A stretch of 64,000 nt of DNA from Bryobacter sp. (GCA_022843625.1 JALHNH010000026.1:33060-97059), one strand, 5' to 3'; positions 54,170-63,964 are shown, numbered from the stretch's first letter. Notes: generated from the letters alone by a model not told the origin. Program-made: numbers and translations.

Positions 54170-55320
54170 CTCTTCAGCAACTGCCGGGCAATCACCATCC
54201 GCTGGATCTCACTCGTCCCCTCACCAATCGTCATCAGCTTCACGTCCCGGTAAAACTTCTCCACCGGATAGTCCTTGATAAACCCATACCCGCCATGCAC
54301 CTGCAGCGCCTCGCCACAAACCTCTACTGCAATCTCACTCGCAAACAGCTTCGCCATCGCACTCTGCCGCGTCACCGTCTTGCCCTCATCCTTCAGCCAC
54401 GCCGCCTGCAGCGTCAATAGCCGCGCCGCCTCGATCTGCGTCGCCATATCCGCCAACTTATGCTGAATGGCCTGAAACTCGCTGATGAACTTTCCAAACT
54501 GCTTCCGCTGCTTCGCATACTTCAGCGAAGCCTCATAAGCACCCTGCGCAATCCCCACGCTTAAAGCAGCAATCGAAATCCTCCCCCCATCCAGAATCCG
54601 CAACGAATCCACAAAACCCTCACCCTCCTCCCCTAACAACTGCCCAACCCCAAGCGTACAGTTCTCCAGCACCACCTCACCCGTGGCCGAACTCCGCATC
54701 CCCAGCTTGTTCTCTTTCTTCCCCAACCGGTACCCCGGTGTCCCCCGCTCAATCACAAACGCCGAAATCCCATGCGAACGAGAAGCCTGATCCGTCAGCG
54801 CCATCGCCACACACACATCCGCGTAATGCGCATTCGTAGTAAACGTCTTCGCCCCGTTCAGCACCCAGCCAGCCTCGGTACGAGCCGCAAGAGTGCGGGT
54901 CCCACCCGCGTCAGACCCCGCCTCAGGCTCAGTCAAACTCCAGCACCCGATCCACTCCCCCGTCACCAGCTTCGGCAAATAGCGCCGCTTCTGTTCCTCG
55001 CTCCCGGCCACATACAAGTGGTTGGTACAAAGCGAATTATGAGCAGCTACAATCAGGGCAAAACTCGGGTCCACCCGGGCCAGCTCCTCGATCACAATCG
55101 AGTACTCGATGTACCCCATCCCCGCTCCACCATACTCTTCCGGAAAGATCACCCCCAGCAACCCCAGCCGGGCAGCCTTCTTCACAGCATCCAGTGGAAA
55201 CTCCTGCGCTTCATCCCAGACCAGGACGTGTGGTGCGAGTTCCACGGTTGCAAACTCACGAACCATCTTGCGCAGCTCATTCTGCTCTTCGGTAAAGGCA
55301 AATTGCATGGCTGTCTCCAC
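54166..55320 (-). CDS. Acyl-CoA dehydrogenase
   Basis: A 384-residue flavoprotein with TEPEAGSDAGG, the FAD contact HGGYGFIKDYPVEKFYRD and the catalytic base in GEGTSEIQR near the C-terminus. It matches the short/medium-chain (butyryl-CoA) class, and passes electrons to ETF. There is no adjacent etfAB. The first ATG is METAMQF; the fifth residue offers a second start that would fit relatives. It is divergent from glcE. Confidence 0.95.
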   Translation of the reverse strand: METAMQFAFTEEQNELRKMVREFATVELAPHVLVWDEAQEFPLDAVKKAARLGLLGVIFPEEYGGAGMGYIEYSIVIEELARVDPSFALIVAAHNSLCTNHLYVAGSEEQKRRYLPKLVTGEWIGCWSLTEPEAGSDAGGTRTLAARTEAGWVLNGAKTFTTNAHYADVCVAMALTDQASRSHGISAFVIERGTPGYRLGKKENKLGMRSSATGEVVLENCTLGVGQLLGEEGEGFVDSLRILDGGRISIAALSVGIAQGAYEASLKYAKQRKQFGKFISEFQAIQHKLADMATQIEAARLLTLQAAWLKDEGKTVTRQSAMAKLFASEIAVEVCGEALQVHGGYGFIKDYPVEKFYRDVKLMTIGEGTSEIQRMVIARQLLKS

Positions 55321-55368
55321 AATACAAAATTCATGCCATCCACACCCTGATAAAATTCTAGCTTCAAC

Positions 55369-56487
55369 ATGAGAGTCGAATCCCCCGCCTCAGCCGCGCA
55401 AGTCGTCGAGCTGCTCCGGGATAGCCAATCCGCCAAACACCGCATTGAAATCTGCGGCAACAGAACCAAACACCGTATGGGCGGCCCCGTAATCGATGCC
55501 GATCTGCGTCTCGAAACAAAAGCCCTCAATCGTGTTTTAGCCTACGATCACCGCGACCTCACCATCAGTGTCGAAGCCGGCATCAAGTACTCAGACCTCT
55601 CCAGGATCCTGGCCGAAAAAAAACAATTCCTCCCCATCGATCCGCCCTTCAGCGAAGAGTCGACCATCGGCGGCATCCTCGCCACCCACTCCTCCGGCTA
55701 CCGCCGCCGCCTCTTCGGCACCGTCCGCGATCTCGTCATCGGCATGAACTTCGCGACACTCCAGGGCCGCACCGTCCAATCCGGCGGCATGGTCGTAAAG
55801 AACGTCGCCGGCCTCGACTTCGCTAAGCTCCTCACCGGCTCCTTCGGCACCCTGGCCTGCATCACCCATGTCAATTTCAAACTCGCCCCTGCCCCAACCG
55901 GCGCCAAAACATTCCTCTATCAAAATGCTTCGGCCTTTGAAGTCTTCAATCGCCGCGACTCGATCCTCAAAAGCGTCCTCCAACCTTCCGGCATCGATGT
56001 CCTCAATCCCACTGCCGCCGCCCAACTTGGCCTCGCGCCCCAGTGGTCTCTACTGATCGAAGCCCTGGGCAGCGAACGTGTCCTCGCCCGCTACCAGATC
56101 GAACTCCCCGAATTCGACGTCATCGACAACAAAATCTGGTCTCAGGTCCGCGACTTCACCCCCACCTGGCTCAACCGGCACACCGAAGGCCACGTTCTCC
56201 GCATCTCCAGCCAACTCATGGAGATGGAATCCACCCTCACCAAACTTCCCGCAGAATACGCCACAATCGCGCGCGCTGGCAACGGCACCATCTACGCCCA
56301 CACACCCTCGGCAGCAACCCTGCCCGCCAACGCCAAAGGCGTCATCGAATACTCACCCGTCCAGCGTCCATCGAGCGAACAGCTCTGGCCAGCCCCGGGC
56401 AACGACTTCTTCCTCATGCAAAAGATCAAGCATTATTTCGATCCAGACACACTACTCAACCCGGGGAGGCTTTATGGCCGAATCTAA
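55369..56487 (+). CDS. glcE: Glycolate oxidase FAD-binding subunit GlcE-like
   Basis: A FAD_binding_4 protein of 372 residues: the PP-loop region DHRDLTISVEAG and then STIGGILATHSSGYRRRLFGT, followed by VVKNVAGLDFAKLLTGSFGTL. This length and a weaker C-terminal domain fit GlcE rather than the larger GlcD. The gene is followed by glcF, with a 14-bp overlap. GlcE/GlcF form glycolate oxidase with GlcD, which I do not see in the window. Confidence 0.9.
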   Translation: MRVESPASAAQVVELLRDSQSAKHRIEICGNRTKHRMGGPVIDADLRLETKALNRVLAYDHRDLTISVEAGIKYSDLSRILAEKKQFLPIDPPFSEESTIGGILATHSSGYRRRLFGTVRDLVIGMNFATLQGRTVQSGGMVVKNVAGLDFAKLLTGSFGTLACITHVNFKLAPAPTGAKTFLYQNASAFEVFNRRDSILKSVLQPSGIDVLNPTAAAQLGLAPQWSLLIEALGSERVLARYQIELPEFDVIDNKIWSQVRDFTPTWLNRHTEGHVLRISSQLMEMESTLTKLPAEYATIARAGNGTIYAHTPSAATLPANAKGVIEYSPVQRPSSEQLWPAPGNDFFLMQKIKHYFDPDTLLNPGRLYGRI

Positions 56488-57808
56488 CACTGCCCTGCGA
56501 GTCCTCGAAGGCCGCCACCCAGACGCCCCTCAGCAAAAAGATCTCGACAAGTGTGTCCACTGCGGCCTCTGCCTCAACGCTTGCCCCACCTATCGCGAAC
56601 TCGGCATTGAAATGGATTCCCCCCGCGGCCGCATCTACCAGATGGTGCAAGTCGCCAGTGGTGCCGCTCCGATGGACGAGAGCTATCTCGAACACATGGG
56701 CCTTTGCCTTGGCTGCCGCGCCTGCGAAACCGCCTGCCCCTCCGGCGTCGAATACGGCAAACTCATCGAAGCCGCCCGCACTGAAATCCAGTCCAAAGTC
56801 AAAAAGCCCTTCCCCTGGCAACAGGTCGAGGACTTCGCCTACGGCACACTCGTCCAGACACCCTGGATGCTGCGCCTCGTGGCCCTCAACATGTGGCTCT
56901 ACCAGAAATCCGGCCTCGAAAGCCTTGTTCGTTCTACCGGCATCCTCAAGCTCATGGGTCCCTTCGGCAAGATCGAGCACCTTACCCCCGAGGCACAACT
57001 CCCCACTTTCTTCTCCCAGTACGGCAAAGTCTTTTTCGCCGAAGGCGAGCGTAAGCACCGTGTCGCTCTGCTCGGCGGCTGCATTGGCAACATCTTCTTC
57101 GCACGCCTCCACGAGGCAACCGTCCGCGTGCTTCAAAAAAATGGATGTGAAGTCGTTGTCCCGGCCACTCAAGGCTGCTGCGGCGCTCTTCATGCGCACG
57201 CCGGCCGTCGCGAAGAAGCACGCGCTCTCGCACGCAATAATATCGATGCCCTTCTGCAAACCAACTATGACGCCATCATCTCCAACATCGGCGGCTGCGG
57301 TGCGACCCTCAAGGAGTACCACGAGATCCTCGAACATGACCATGCCTATCATGACAAAGCCAAACGCTTCGTCGGCAAGCTCAAGGACGTCAACGAATTC
57401 CTAGCCTCAATCGACCTCAACATGAACATGGGCAAGGTCGACAGGCGAGTAACCTACCAGGATTCCTGCCACCTCTGCCACGGCCAGAAGGTCAAAATCG
57501 GTCCGCGCAAACTCCTCAAACTCATCCCAGGTCTTGAATTTGTCGAGATGCCGGCCAGCGACGTCTGCTGCGGCTCTGCCGGTGTATACAACATCATCGA
57601 AAACGAGATGGCCGAGCAGATTCTCTCATCCAAAATGCGCAACGTGAACTCGGTCGCCCCGGAGCAGATCGCCAGTTCCAACCCCGGTTGCATGATCCAG
57701 CTCGCTGCCGGATCGAGGCTCCACGGCCAGGGCAAGCTTAAAGACAATCCCCAACCTGTCAAGCACATCGTCGAACTCCTCGATGAGGCCTACCGCAACG
57801 CTCGCTAA
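56474..57808 (+). CDS. glcF: Glycolate oxidase iron-sulfur subunit GlcF-like
   Basis: Two [4Fe-4S] ferredoxin motifs are clear: C27, C30, C33, C37 and C78, C81, C84, C88. Two CCG domains follow (TQGCCGALHAHAG and SDVCCGSAGVYN), typical of GlcF/LutA/heterodisulfide-reductase-D proteins. Length is 444. The ATG at 56474 has GGGGAGG 4 bases upstream and overlaps glcE by 14 bp. Electrons from glycolate oxidation would pass through this subunit to the membrane. The TAA stop is shared as CTAA with the convergent gene. Confidence 0.93.
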   Translation: MAESNTALRVLEGRHPDAPQQKDLDKCVHCGLCLNACPTYRELGIEMDSPRGRIYQMVQVASGAAPMDESYLEHMGLCLGCRACETACPSGVEYGKLIEAARTEIQSKVKKPFPWQQVEDFAYGTLVQTPWMLRLVALNMWLYQKSGLESLVRSTGILKLMGPFGKIEHLTPEAQLPTFFSQYGKVFFAEGERKHRVALLGGCIGNIFFARLHEATVRVLQKNGCEVVVPATQGCCGALHAHAGRREEARALARNNIDALLQTNYDAIISNIGGCGATLKEYHEILEHDHAYHDKAKRFVGKLKDVNEFLASIDLNMNMGKVDRRVTYQDSCHLCHGQKVKIGPRKLLKLIPGLEFVEMPASDVCCGSAGVYNIIENEMAEQILSSKMRNVNSVAPEQIASSNPGCMIQLAAGSRLHGQGKLKDNPQPVKHIVELLDEAYRNAR

Positions 57809-58692
57809 AGCCCGCTCTGTGCGTCCACCACAGCCACAAGCCCCCAAAGCAGGGCCCTATCGTCAGCCGCACGATTTCCGCTCATTTGCGGCGGCTCCCC
57901 AAAGCTACGGTGCACCACCATCGCACCCTCGCTTGCCGCAAATCTGATGGCCCGCACCAATCGCTCCCGATAAGACCGTGGTGCGCCGTCGAGTATGTTT
58001 GAGATCGTGAAGCCGTCAAACGAGCCTGCCTCGCATCCTTCCAGATAAGACGCCGCATCATCCTCAACCAGTTCTATCTCTCCTTTGGCCCGCACAGGTG
58101 CGCCAGATCCTTTACCCAAGAACAATGATTGCAAGTAGGGATTTTCCAGGTTCGAATGACGCCCAAATCCCCGCTCCAGCCTCCCCCTCAGCACCGGGCC
58201 AAACCCTTCAGGCAGAGAACCCAGCAACTCCGGCGAATACACCAGCCGCAATACCGCTCGCGACATCATCAGATCGAAGCAGGTCCGGAATCGCCAGGTG
58301 TCCAGATTCGCCCTCCAGTACCCCAGTTGCTCTTCCTCTTTCGACAGCCCCAAAAACTCTTTCACCTTTCCCTCACTCCATCCAATCAACGGCATTCCCA
58401 TTCTCGCCACAGACATCCCCCGCTCCGCATCCCCGGTCTCGATCCCCCCGCCATCAATCCTGCGCCTGGCATAAGCCAGTTGTACCGGATTGATATCGCA
58501 TGCCACCACTTTGTGATTGCCAGACAAGGCCAGTGCAGTGCAGCCCGCCGAGGCGATCGCGAAAATCCTGCTCCGGCCGGCAAACGCTTCCTGTTCTATA
58601 CGTACATCCTCATACATCTGCCCAAACAATAGTCGCTGTCCACCCGCGCTCGATTGGAATCGTCCCTGCCGCCAGGGCGTCTCCGGCTTCAC
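57805..58692 (-). CDS. DUF3419 / BtaA-like protein
   Basis: A 295-residue protein with FGQMYEDVRIEQEAFA and ACDINPVQLAYARRRI, the latter a Rossmann-like SAM-binding region. This fits DUF3419, whose known members (BtaA) transfer the aminocarboxypropyl group of SAM in betaine-lipid synthesis. No BtaB methyltransferase is adjacent, so the substrate is unclear. Its start overlaps the DoxX-like gene by 4 bp. Confidence 0.85.
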   Translation of the reverse strand: MKPETPWRQGRFQSSAGGQRLLFGQMYEDVRIEQEAFAGRSRIFAIASAGCTALALSGNHKVVACDINPVQLAYARRRIDGGGIETGDAERGMSVARMGMPLIGWSEGKVKEFLGLSKEEEQLGYWRANLDTWRFRTCFDLMMSRAVLRLVYSPELLGSLPEGFGPVLRGRLERGFGRHSNLENPYLQSLFLGKGSGAPVRAKGEIELVEDDAASYLEGCEAGSFDGFTISNILDGAPRSYRERLVRAIRFAASEGAMVVHRSFGEPPQMSGNRAADDRALLWGLVAVVDAQSGL

Positions 58693-59084
58693 GGCCGCCC
58701 CACTGCCACCGCACCGGTCATCCAGGCCAGGACGAGAAACGCCGCATTCTTAACCACCATTCCTCCAGGATCGTGAATCAGATGCCTGGACCACATCAGC
58801 CCGTTCGCATTCAATGTGACTAAGAGTGCAGTCTGCGTCACCGCGCACCAGCCAGGATATTGCCCACTCAAAACCCACAACCCAATTGCTACCTCCACCA
58901 CCCCCAACACTTTCAAAAAATACAAACCGATCAGCGGCCCCAGCAGGGGTACCGCTCGCACCACCTCCACCTGCCTCTCCGCCCCACCCAGCAGTTTGCT
59001 CCACAACCCTTCGTACAGCCACACCGCAGCTACTGCCCATTGCATCAGCCCTAGCGGAACTACTCCAATTACTAAGTCGCTCAT
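58689..59084 (-). CDS. DoxX-like membrane protein
   Basis: A 131-residue, four-TM protein with the DoxX-like plan, including WLYEGLWSKLLGG, FLKVLGVVEVAIGLWVL and a C-terminal hydrophobic end. Function is unknown. It overlaps both neighbours by 4 bp (start with the SRPBCC gene, stop with the DUF3419 gene), so the trio is strictly coupled. Confidence 0.82.
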   Translation of the reverse strand: MSDLVIGVVPLGLMQWAVAAVWLYEGLWSKLLGGAERQVEVVRAVPLLGPLIGLYFLKVLGVVEVAIGLWVLSGQYPGWCAVTQTALLVTLNANGLMWSRHLIHDPGGMVVKNAAFLVLAWMTGAVAVGRP

Positions 59085-59668
59085 GATTTACCTCGTAACG
59101 AATCCTTCATTCCACTCAAAACATGAAGATGAAATCGATGTGCCAGAAATTCCTCAACCGGACGCCAAAACCATCTGGGATGCAGTTTTGCCTCGTAACG
59201 GGTCAGTAACGTGATCCGGCTGCCACTTCCATCTGGCACAATGTGGTACGAGCCACCAACAGCAATCATGCAGTCTTCCACTCCCAGCTTCTGGTTCAAC
59301 ACAACAAAGGTCAATTCCGATGGGGCGCTCACTGTTACAATTTGCTTTACCAATCCCCCATTGACGTAGGTACACGGCACCTGTTCTCCCGGTTTTGTCT
59401 TGTCCCCGGAGGTTCCGATCGGCTGCGGCAGCAACCATCGCAATAACCACGAGGCCTTTACAGGAATCTCTTCGTAGGTCATCAGGCAGCCCCAAGCCTC
59501 GATAGGACTGCCTTCTATAATCGCTTCCGTGGACACAACTTCTTCCACTGCCTCTCCACCAAACAACCTTGCCGCCAACCGGTAATGCCATCTGGGTGAT
59601 GATTCCGCACCCGGGCTTGAAACTTTCTTGTGCGCATTTGCAACCAAGGTCGGGTTGGAGTCTTTCAT
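59081..59668 (-). CDS. SRPBCC / polyketide-cyclase-like protein
   Basis: A 195-residue START-like (SRPBCC) protein: a strand-helix core with SPIEAWGCLMTYEEIPVKAS, LLPQPIGTSGDK and a long C-terminal helix. The fold binds lipids or other hydrophobic ligands. It is the first gene of a three-gene coupled operon with a DoxX-like membrane protein and a BtaA-like protein, so lipid handling is a reasonable shared theme. Confidence 0.75.
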   Translation of the reverse strand: MKDSNPTLVANAHKKVSSPGAESSPRWHYRLAARLFGGEAVEEVVSTEAIIEGSPIEAWGCLMTYEEIPVKASWLLRWLLPQPIGTSGDKTKPGEQVPCTYVNGGLVKQIVTVSAPSELTFVVLNQKLGVEDCMIAVGGSYHIVPDGSGSRITLLTRYEAKLHPRWFWRPVEEFLAHRFHLHVLSGMKDSLRGKS

Positions 59669-59761
59669 GACTAATGCTCCTGGGAAGTTTGCATTTAAAA
59701 CTTCCTACCTTAATTTTAATCCTCTCCCGGGCTTTCGATCATATATTTTCACTGTCTTCGA

Positions 59762-60931
59762 CTAAGTGGATTCTGTCTTGGTCTGCTCAACTGTAACCAT
59801 TGGCTTTCTCACATCAATGCATCGCTTTTTCTTCCCCAAACTCCGGTTCCACCACATCAACACACCTGTGACAAACAACACCACCGGCGTCACCCCCAAC
59901 ACAACCCAAAGCACCCGCGAAACATCCCCCGCAAAGGTCCCAAAGTGCAGCCCGTAAATATCCCGCTGCAACCGTGCCGCCAACGGCACATCCTGGTGAT
60001 AAGTCACCCGCACCACCTCAGCCGTCTGCGGATTCACATAAGCTACATGGTCCCCCTGCGTCCGCCAGTCTCCAGCCAGGATGTGATGCAACGAATGCAC
60101 CTCCGTCGGCTTTGCCGCCAATCGAAACAACGTCGGCGTCCCACCAGGCACAGCCTGTACCGCCGCCTCCAGCACAAGATCCAGACTCACCCATTCCGCA
60201 ACCGCCGCCACCCGGGGCGTAGCAATCTTTGCTGGCGTCCCAGTCACCTTCTCAAGAAAATCCTCATAAGCCTTAGGAAACGAATAATAAGACCCCGTCA
60301 CCGCCACCAACACCAGCAACAAACTCGACACCAGCCCACCCAACTTATGCAGATCATAATTCTGCCGCTTCCACCGTGCCCGCGTCTCATACACAAACCC
60401 GTTCCGCCAATACCTCTTCCCCGGCCACCAAACCACAATCCCGCTCAAGCTCACCAGCGCGAGCGAAAACCCGCCCCACCCATTCAGCAACTCCCCCAAA
60501 TCCCCCATCAACAAATTCACATGCAGGTCGTAAACCCACTGTAGGAACTTCCCACGATACCGGTCCTCCCCCAAAATCACACCCCGGTAAGGATCCACAT
60601 AAACCTGAATCCGCCCCTCGGTTTTGCTCTGCATCCGGAAAGACCAGCTATCCCCCTCGCCCCAATACAAATACACATTCTGCAAGCTAGCCTTCGGATA
60701 AGCCGCCCGAACAGAATCCACCATCCCCTGAAAAGACACGCGTGCCGCCAGCGGCTCCACCTTCACAAGCTGCGGAATCATCATCCGCTCCATCTCTTTC
60801 TTGTAAACGATCACGCTCCCCGTCACACAAACGAGCATGAAGTACAGCCCCAGCCCCACCCCCAGCCACAAATGCACCTGAAACAGCGCCTTCCGCCACC
60901 AAACCTTCCGCGGCTCATCGATAAAACTCAT
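59762..60931 (-). CDS. PepSY-associated TM protein (iron-regulated PiuB-like)
   Basis: A 389-residue protein with four or five TM segments, including the N-terminal FQVHLWLGVGLGLYFMLVCVTG, DLHVNLLMGDLGELLNGW and LHKLGGLVSSLLLVLVAVTGSYYSF. Conserved histidines in these segments may bind heme. The family is often iron-regulated and is thought to reduce ferric chelates. No Fur box is obvious by eye. It is preceded on the same strand by a small membrane protein. Confidence 0.9.
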   Translation of the reverse strand: MSFIDEPRKVWWRKALFQVHLWLGVGLGLYFMLVCVTGSVIVYKKEMERMMIPQLVKVEPLAARVSFQGMVDSVRAAYPKASLQNVYLYWGEGDSWSFRMQSKTEGRIQVYVDPYRGVILGEDRYRGKFLQWVYDLHVNLLMGDLGELLNGWGGFSLALVSLSGIVVWWPGKRYWRNGFVYETRARWKRQNYDLHKLGGLVSSLLLVLVAVTGSYYSFPKAYEDFLEKVTGTPAKIATPRVAAVAEWVSLDLVLEAAVQAVPGGTPTLFRLAAKPTEVHSLHHILAGDWRTQGDHVAYVNPQTAEVVRVTYHQDVPLAARLQRDIYGLHFGTFAGDVSRVLWVVLGVTPVVLFVTGVLMWWNRSLGKKKRCIDVRKPMVTVEQTKTEST

Positions 60932-60948
60932 TCCTCGATTTTAGGCGA

Positions 60949-61440
60949 CTAACTCACTCCCCGCCAAATCACCCACAACGAATACATACCAAGCACTAGA
61001 AACATCAAGGGCACCACGCGGAACGGCCCAAACTCCGACATGAAGCTTCCAAATCCGGCGACAAACATCATCATCAGCATCAGCCCGCTCCCCACAATCT
61101 TGGCCCACAGAGCATTCCCGGCCAGGCCACGCCCGGTCAGGTAAAGCATCCCGGCAAAAACCAAACAAGAAAACGAAGCAACAGCCAGGCCACGGATAAT
61201 GCCTTCAACCAATCCCCCAAACACCGTCAGTACCTTCCCAGCAAAGCCCGCCAGTTGCACAACCACATTCACCAAAGAATCCGAAGCCTTGGCATCGACA
61301 GAGGTATTCACAACCGGCTTCTGCATCCACAACAACAGCGCACACCCACCGAAATACAAAGTACCCACCATCGATGGCACCCCGACAACCAGGGCAGTCC
61401 AGCTAAAGAGCCTCGCTACAAACAATCCGTGAGCTTCCAT
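60949..61440 (-). CDS. Small integral membrane protein, unknown function
   Basis: A 163-residue protein with four hydrophobic segments (about 12-34, 58-80, 84-102 and 115-158), rich in small residues. No recognisable motif. It lies 17 bp before the PepSY-TM gene on the same strand, suggesting co-transcription. Confidence 0.65.
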   Translation of the reverse strand: MEAHGLFVARLFSWTALVVGVPSMVGTLYFGGCALLLWMQKPVVNTSVDAKASDSLVNVVVQLAGFAGKVLTVFGGLVEGIIRGLAVASFSCLVFAGMLYLTGRGLAGNALWAKIVGSGLMLMMMFVAGFGSFMSEFGPFRVVPLMFLVLGMYSLWVIWRGVS

Positions 61441-61483
61441 ACCAGAACCATGCGAGAAACCCCACCGCTTCCGATCACAAAAA

Positions 61484-63877
61484 CTAAAAGAACCGCTCCT
61501 GCCGCCTCAAAGTCCCAAACGATCCCAGATTCGCAATCGAGAACGCCACCCGGAACTGATTCTCGTTCCGCGTGCCGAAGCTAAACCGGCGATACTGCAC
61601 CGATAGCCCGCAACAATCGGTGTTGTAAGTCACCTGAGTATTGGCAAACTGCAACACCCCAACCCGGTAATCGTAAATCGCATTAAACGCGGCATTCCAG
61701 CCCCGCCGGTTATCCGCGCCCCAACCCAGCAATCCACGGAACTGGTTGTTCTGTGGCGACAGCGCTCTCGACGAATCCACCTGCGTATGGCCCGCCGACA
61801 TGAACCACTGATCTACACGCCCATCCAGCGTGAACGAACTGTTCGTTACGTTCCCGCGTAACGGGTCGTAATCCAGTCGCCACTCCACTCCTGTCCCAGG
61901 CAGAGGCTGCATTCGCACCGAACTGGCAACAGGCGAGTAACTCCTTCGCCCGTCCAAAAACGAGTAGCCGGCAAAATCAACCGTAGACTGGTTCACGTTC
62001 CGTTGCCCCTCAACTACACTCCCGCCAAAGGTCGGGTCAAAATACCGGCGCTGCCACACCTGCCACGACAACAGTTCCTGCGTTGTCCCACCGCGCTTCA
62101 GATACAAACGGTTGGTCAAACTGATTTCCAGCTCCTTCGTATTCGTCATCAACTCGGTATCGTCAAAGCGAATGATCCGCGAAAAGTCGTTGATCCCGTC
62201 CACATAACGAAACGATGCCCGTGGCTCGATCACATGCTTCATCTTCCCGCCTCCCAGCCACTTTGGAGACTTCTCAAACACCCGCGAAAATGATGGCATC
62301 ACCAGCTCGACATTCAGGTCCCGTGCACTCCGGCGAAGATTCTCTCCAGATACCCGGCCATCCAGTTTCGAGCTACCCCAATACGATTCCCTCAATCCAA
62401 AACTCGGCACCAGACTAAATCCCGCATACCGGAACGCCGTCGAAATGCGAGGGGCAAAATCCGCCCGCTCCACGTACTGCCTTGTCTGAAACAACGGTTG
62501 GTTTCTTCTCACTAGGCCAGCCGTTGACTCCATCGAGACCCACACCGGAAGCTTCTTCCAGATCTGCGTATCCCGCCTCGTATACTCCAGTTGCGGCAGC
62601 TTCCTCACCGTGATCGAATCGCCAGGTTCGGTTGTCTGAAAATTCTGGCTCCGGGCAAATACCACCTGAACATTGTTCCCGCGCCACTGCTTCTCGACAA
62701 ACCCCACCGAGTTTACTTCCGAAAAAATTGCCTCGTTGAAGCTCTGCGTAAATGCCTGCCGAAAGATAAAAGCAGACAGATAGTTCATGGTTCCTTGTGC
62801 CCGCCACCCCTTGCCAAGCTCCGACTTCCCATCAAACCGCAAGCTGTAACCGCCCTGTTTGATCCGGCGGCCATCCGTCAACAACAATCCCTTATCGTCC
62901 ACTCCAAACAGCGTGAAGTCAAAATCCGATCCCGTCCGCGGCTTCCCGCGAAACTCCACGTTGTGCGCCAGCCCCCGAGCAGTGAAGTATTGCGGCCGGT
63001 ACGTCAAATCATAAGATCGATTGATCGCCCAGTAATAGCCAATCCCGATCATCTGCCCAAACCGTGAAGAGTTTCCCAAACTCGGCGTCAGAAACCCGCT
63101 CCGCCGCGGCTGCTTCTCAAGAGACTTATAAAAGTACGGAAAGTAAAACAGCGGCACCCCTCTCACCCGGAACATTGCCCGCTGCGTAATCGCCCGCTGG
63201 TTTGGCACGATGTCAAATTTCGGCGCCCGCAGCGTCCACCACGGCCGCGGATAAGTACAACTCGTAATCGTTCCCTGGTACAACACATACTTGTTCTGCA
63301 ACCGCTCCGCCCACTCCCCCTGAAACTGAAATGGATTCGAAGAAGTCAAAATCCCCGGCCGCGCATCAATCCGCGCAGCAAAAGTCCCTCGAATTTCATA
63401 AAACTTCCCTGTTGAATCCTTCGTGTTGTAATCTGCCTTCGCGCAAAAGATTTCCTCCCCCTCTTCGTAGTTCTTATAGTGCACATGCCCCCGTGCATGC
63501 GCTTCCCCTGTCTCAAGGTTGTAGTCAATCTCGTCGGCTTCCAGCGTCGACTCGTAAATATCTACCACCGCCCCCACCCGCAACTTAACCCAATCCCCTT
63601 CCACCGTCTGAGAACCCATTGCCTTCACGTTCACCTTGTCCCGGGGCGGCGCACCCGGTCGCACAAAAGGAAGCTTAACGTTCGGATTCGCCGCAGGACC
63701 ACTCACAGCCGCATTCGGCGGCATTGGTCCACCCACAACAGGAGGCCTATACTGCGCCACTAATGGAATACAAACAAACAGCGAAACCCAATGAAATGAA
63801 GAAATTAAGTGACAAATCGCTTGAACCGTGTTAAGCAAATAAGAGTAGTTCTTTGGGGATATACGTGTGCGGCTCAA
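61484..63877 (-). CDS. lptD: LPS-assembly protein LptD
   Basis: A 797-residue outer-membrane protein. A signal-like hydrophobic stretch (about 24-41) is followed by an OstA/LptA-like jellyroll (about 90-190, with ADEIDYNLETGEAHARGHV and GTITSCTYPRPWW, with a cysteine) and a large barrel ending in RFF. LptD with LptE inserts LPS into the outer leaflet, so the organism has LPS. The start is probably TTG at 63877, which leaves an unusually long tail before the signal peptide; a later start is possible. Confidence 0.92.
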   Translation of the reverse strand: MSRTRISPKNYSYLLNTVQAICHLISSFHWVSLFVCIPLVAQYRPPVVGGPMPPNAAVSGPAANPNVKLPFVRPGAPPRDKVNVKAMGSQTVEGDWVKLRVGAVVDIYESTLEADEIDYNLETGEAHARGHVHYKNYEEGEEIFCAKADYNTKDSTGKFYEIRGTFAARIDARPGILTSSNPFQFQGEWAERLQNKYVLYQGTITSCTYPRPWWTLRAPKFDIVPNQRAITQRAMFRVRGVPLFYFPYFYKSLEKQPRRSGFLTPSLGNSSRFGQMIGIGYYWAINRSYDLTYRPQYFTARGLAHNVEFRGKPRTGSDFDFTLFGVDDKGLLLTDGRRIKQGGYSLRFDGKSELGKGWRAQGTMNYLSAFIFRQAFTQSFNEAIFSEVNSVGFVEKQWRGNNVQVVFARSQNFQTTEPGDSITVRKLPQLEYTRRDTQIWKKLPVWVSMESTAGLVRRNQPLFQTRQYVERADFAPRISTAFRYAGFSLVPSFGLRESYWGSSKLDGRVSGENLRRSARDLNVELVMPSFSRVFEKSPKWLGGGKMKHVIEPRASFRYVDGINDFSRIIRFDDTELMTNTKELEISLTNRLYLKRGGTTQELLSWQVWQRRYFDPTFGGSVVEGQRNVNQSTVDFAGYSFLDGRRSYSPVASSVRMQPLPGTGVEWRLDYDPLRGNVTNSSFTLDGRVDQWFMSAGHTQVDSSRALSPQNNQFRGLLGWGADNRRGWNAAFNAIYDYRVGVLQFANTQVTYNTDCCGLSVQYRRFSFGTRNENQFRVAFSIANLGSFGTLRRQERFF

Positions 63878-63964
63878 GGCTCAGGTTAACAAGCCGGGCC
63901 AGAGCGGCACAAGCAACGCTACTCTAAAGATCTGGAATCGACTCTCCAAGGAAAGGGTGTAGCT

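Noticed and set aside
56043..57404. Long frame in another phase across glcE and glcF
   Set aside because: It overlaps two confidently identified genes and has a low-complexity Ser/Pro/Arg composition.
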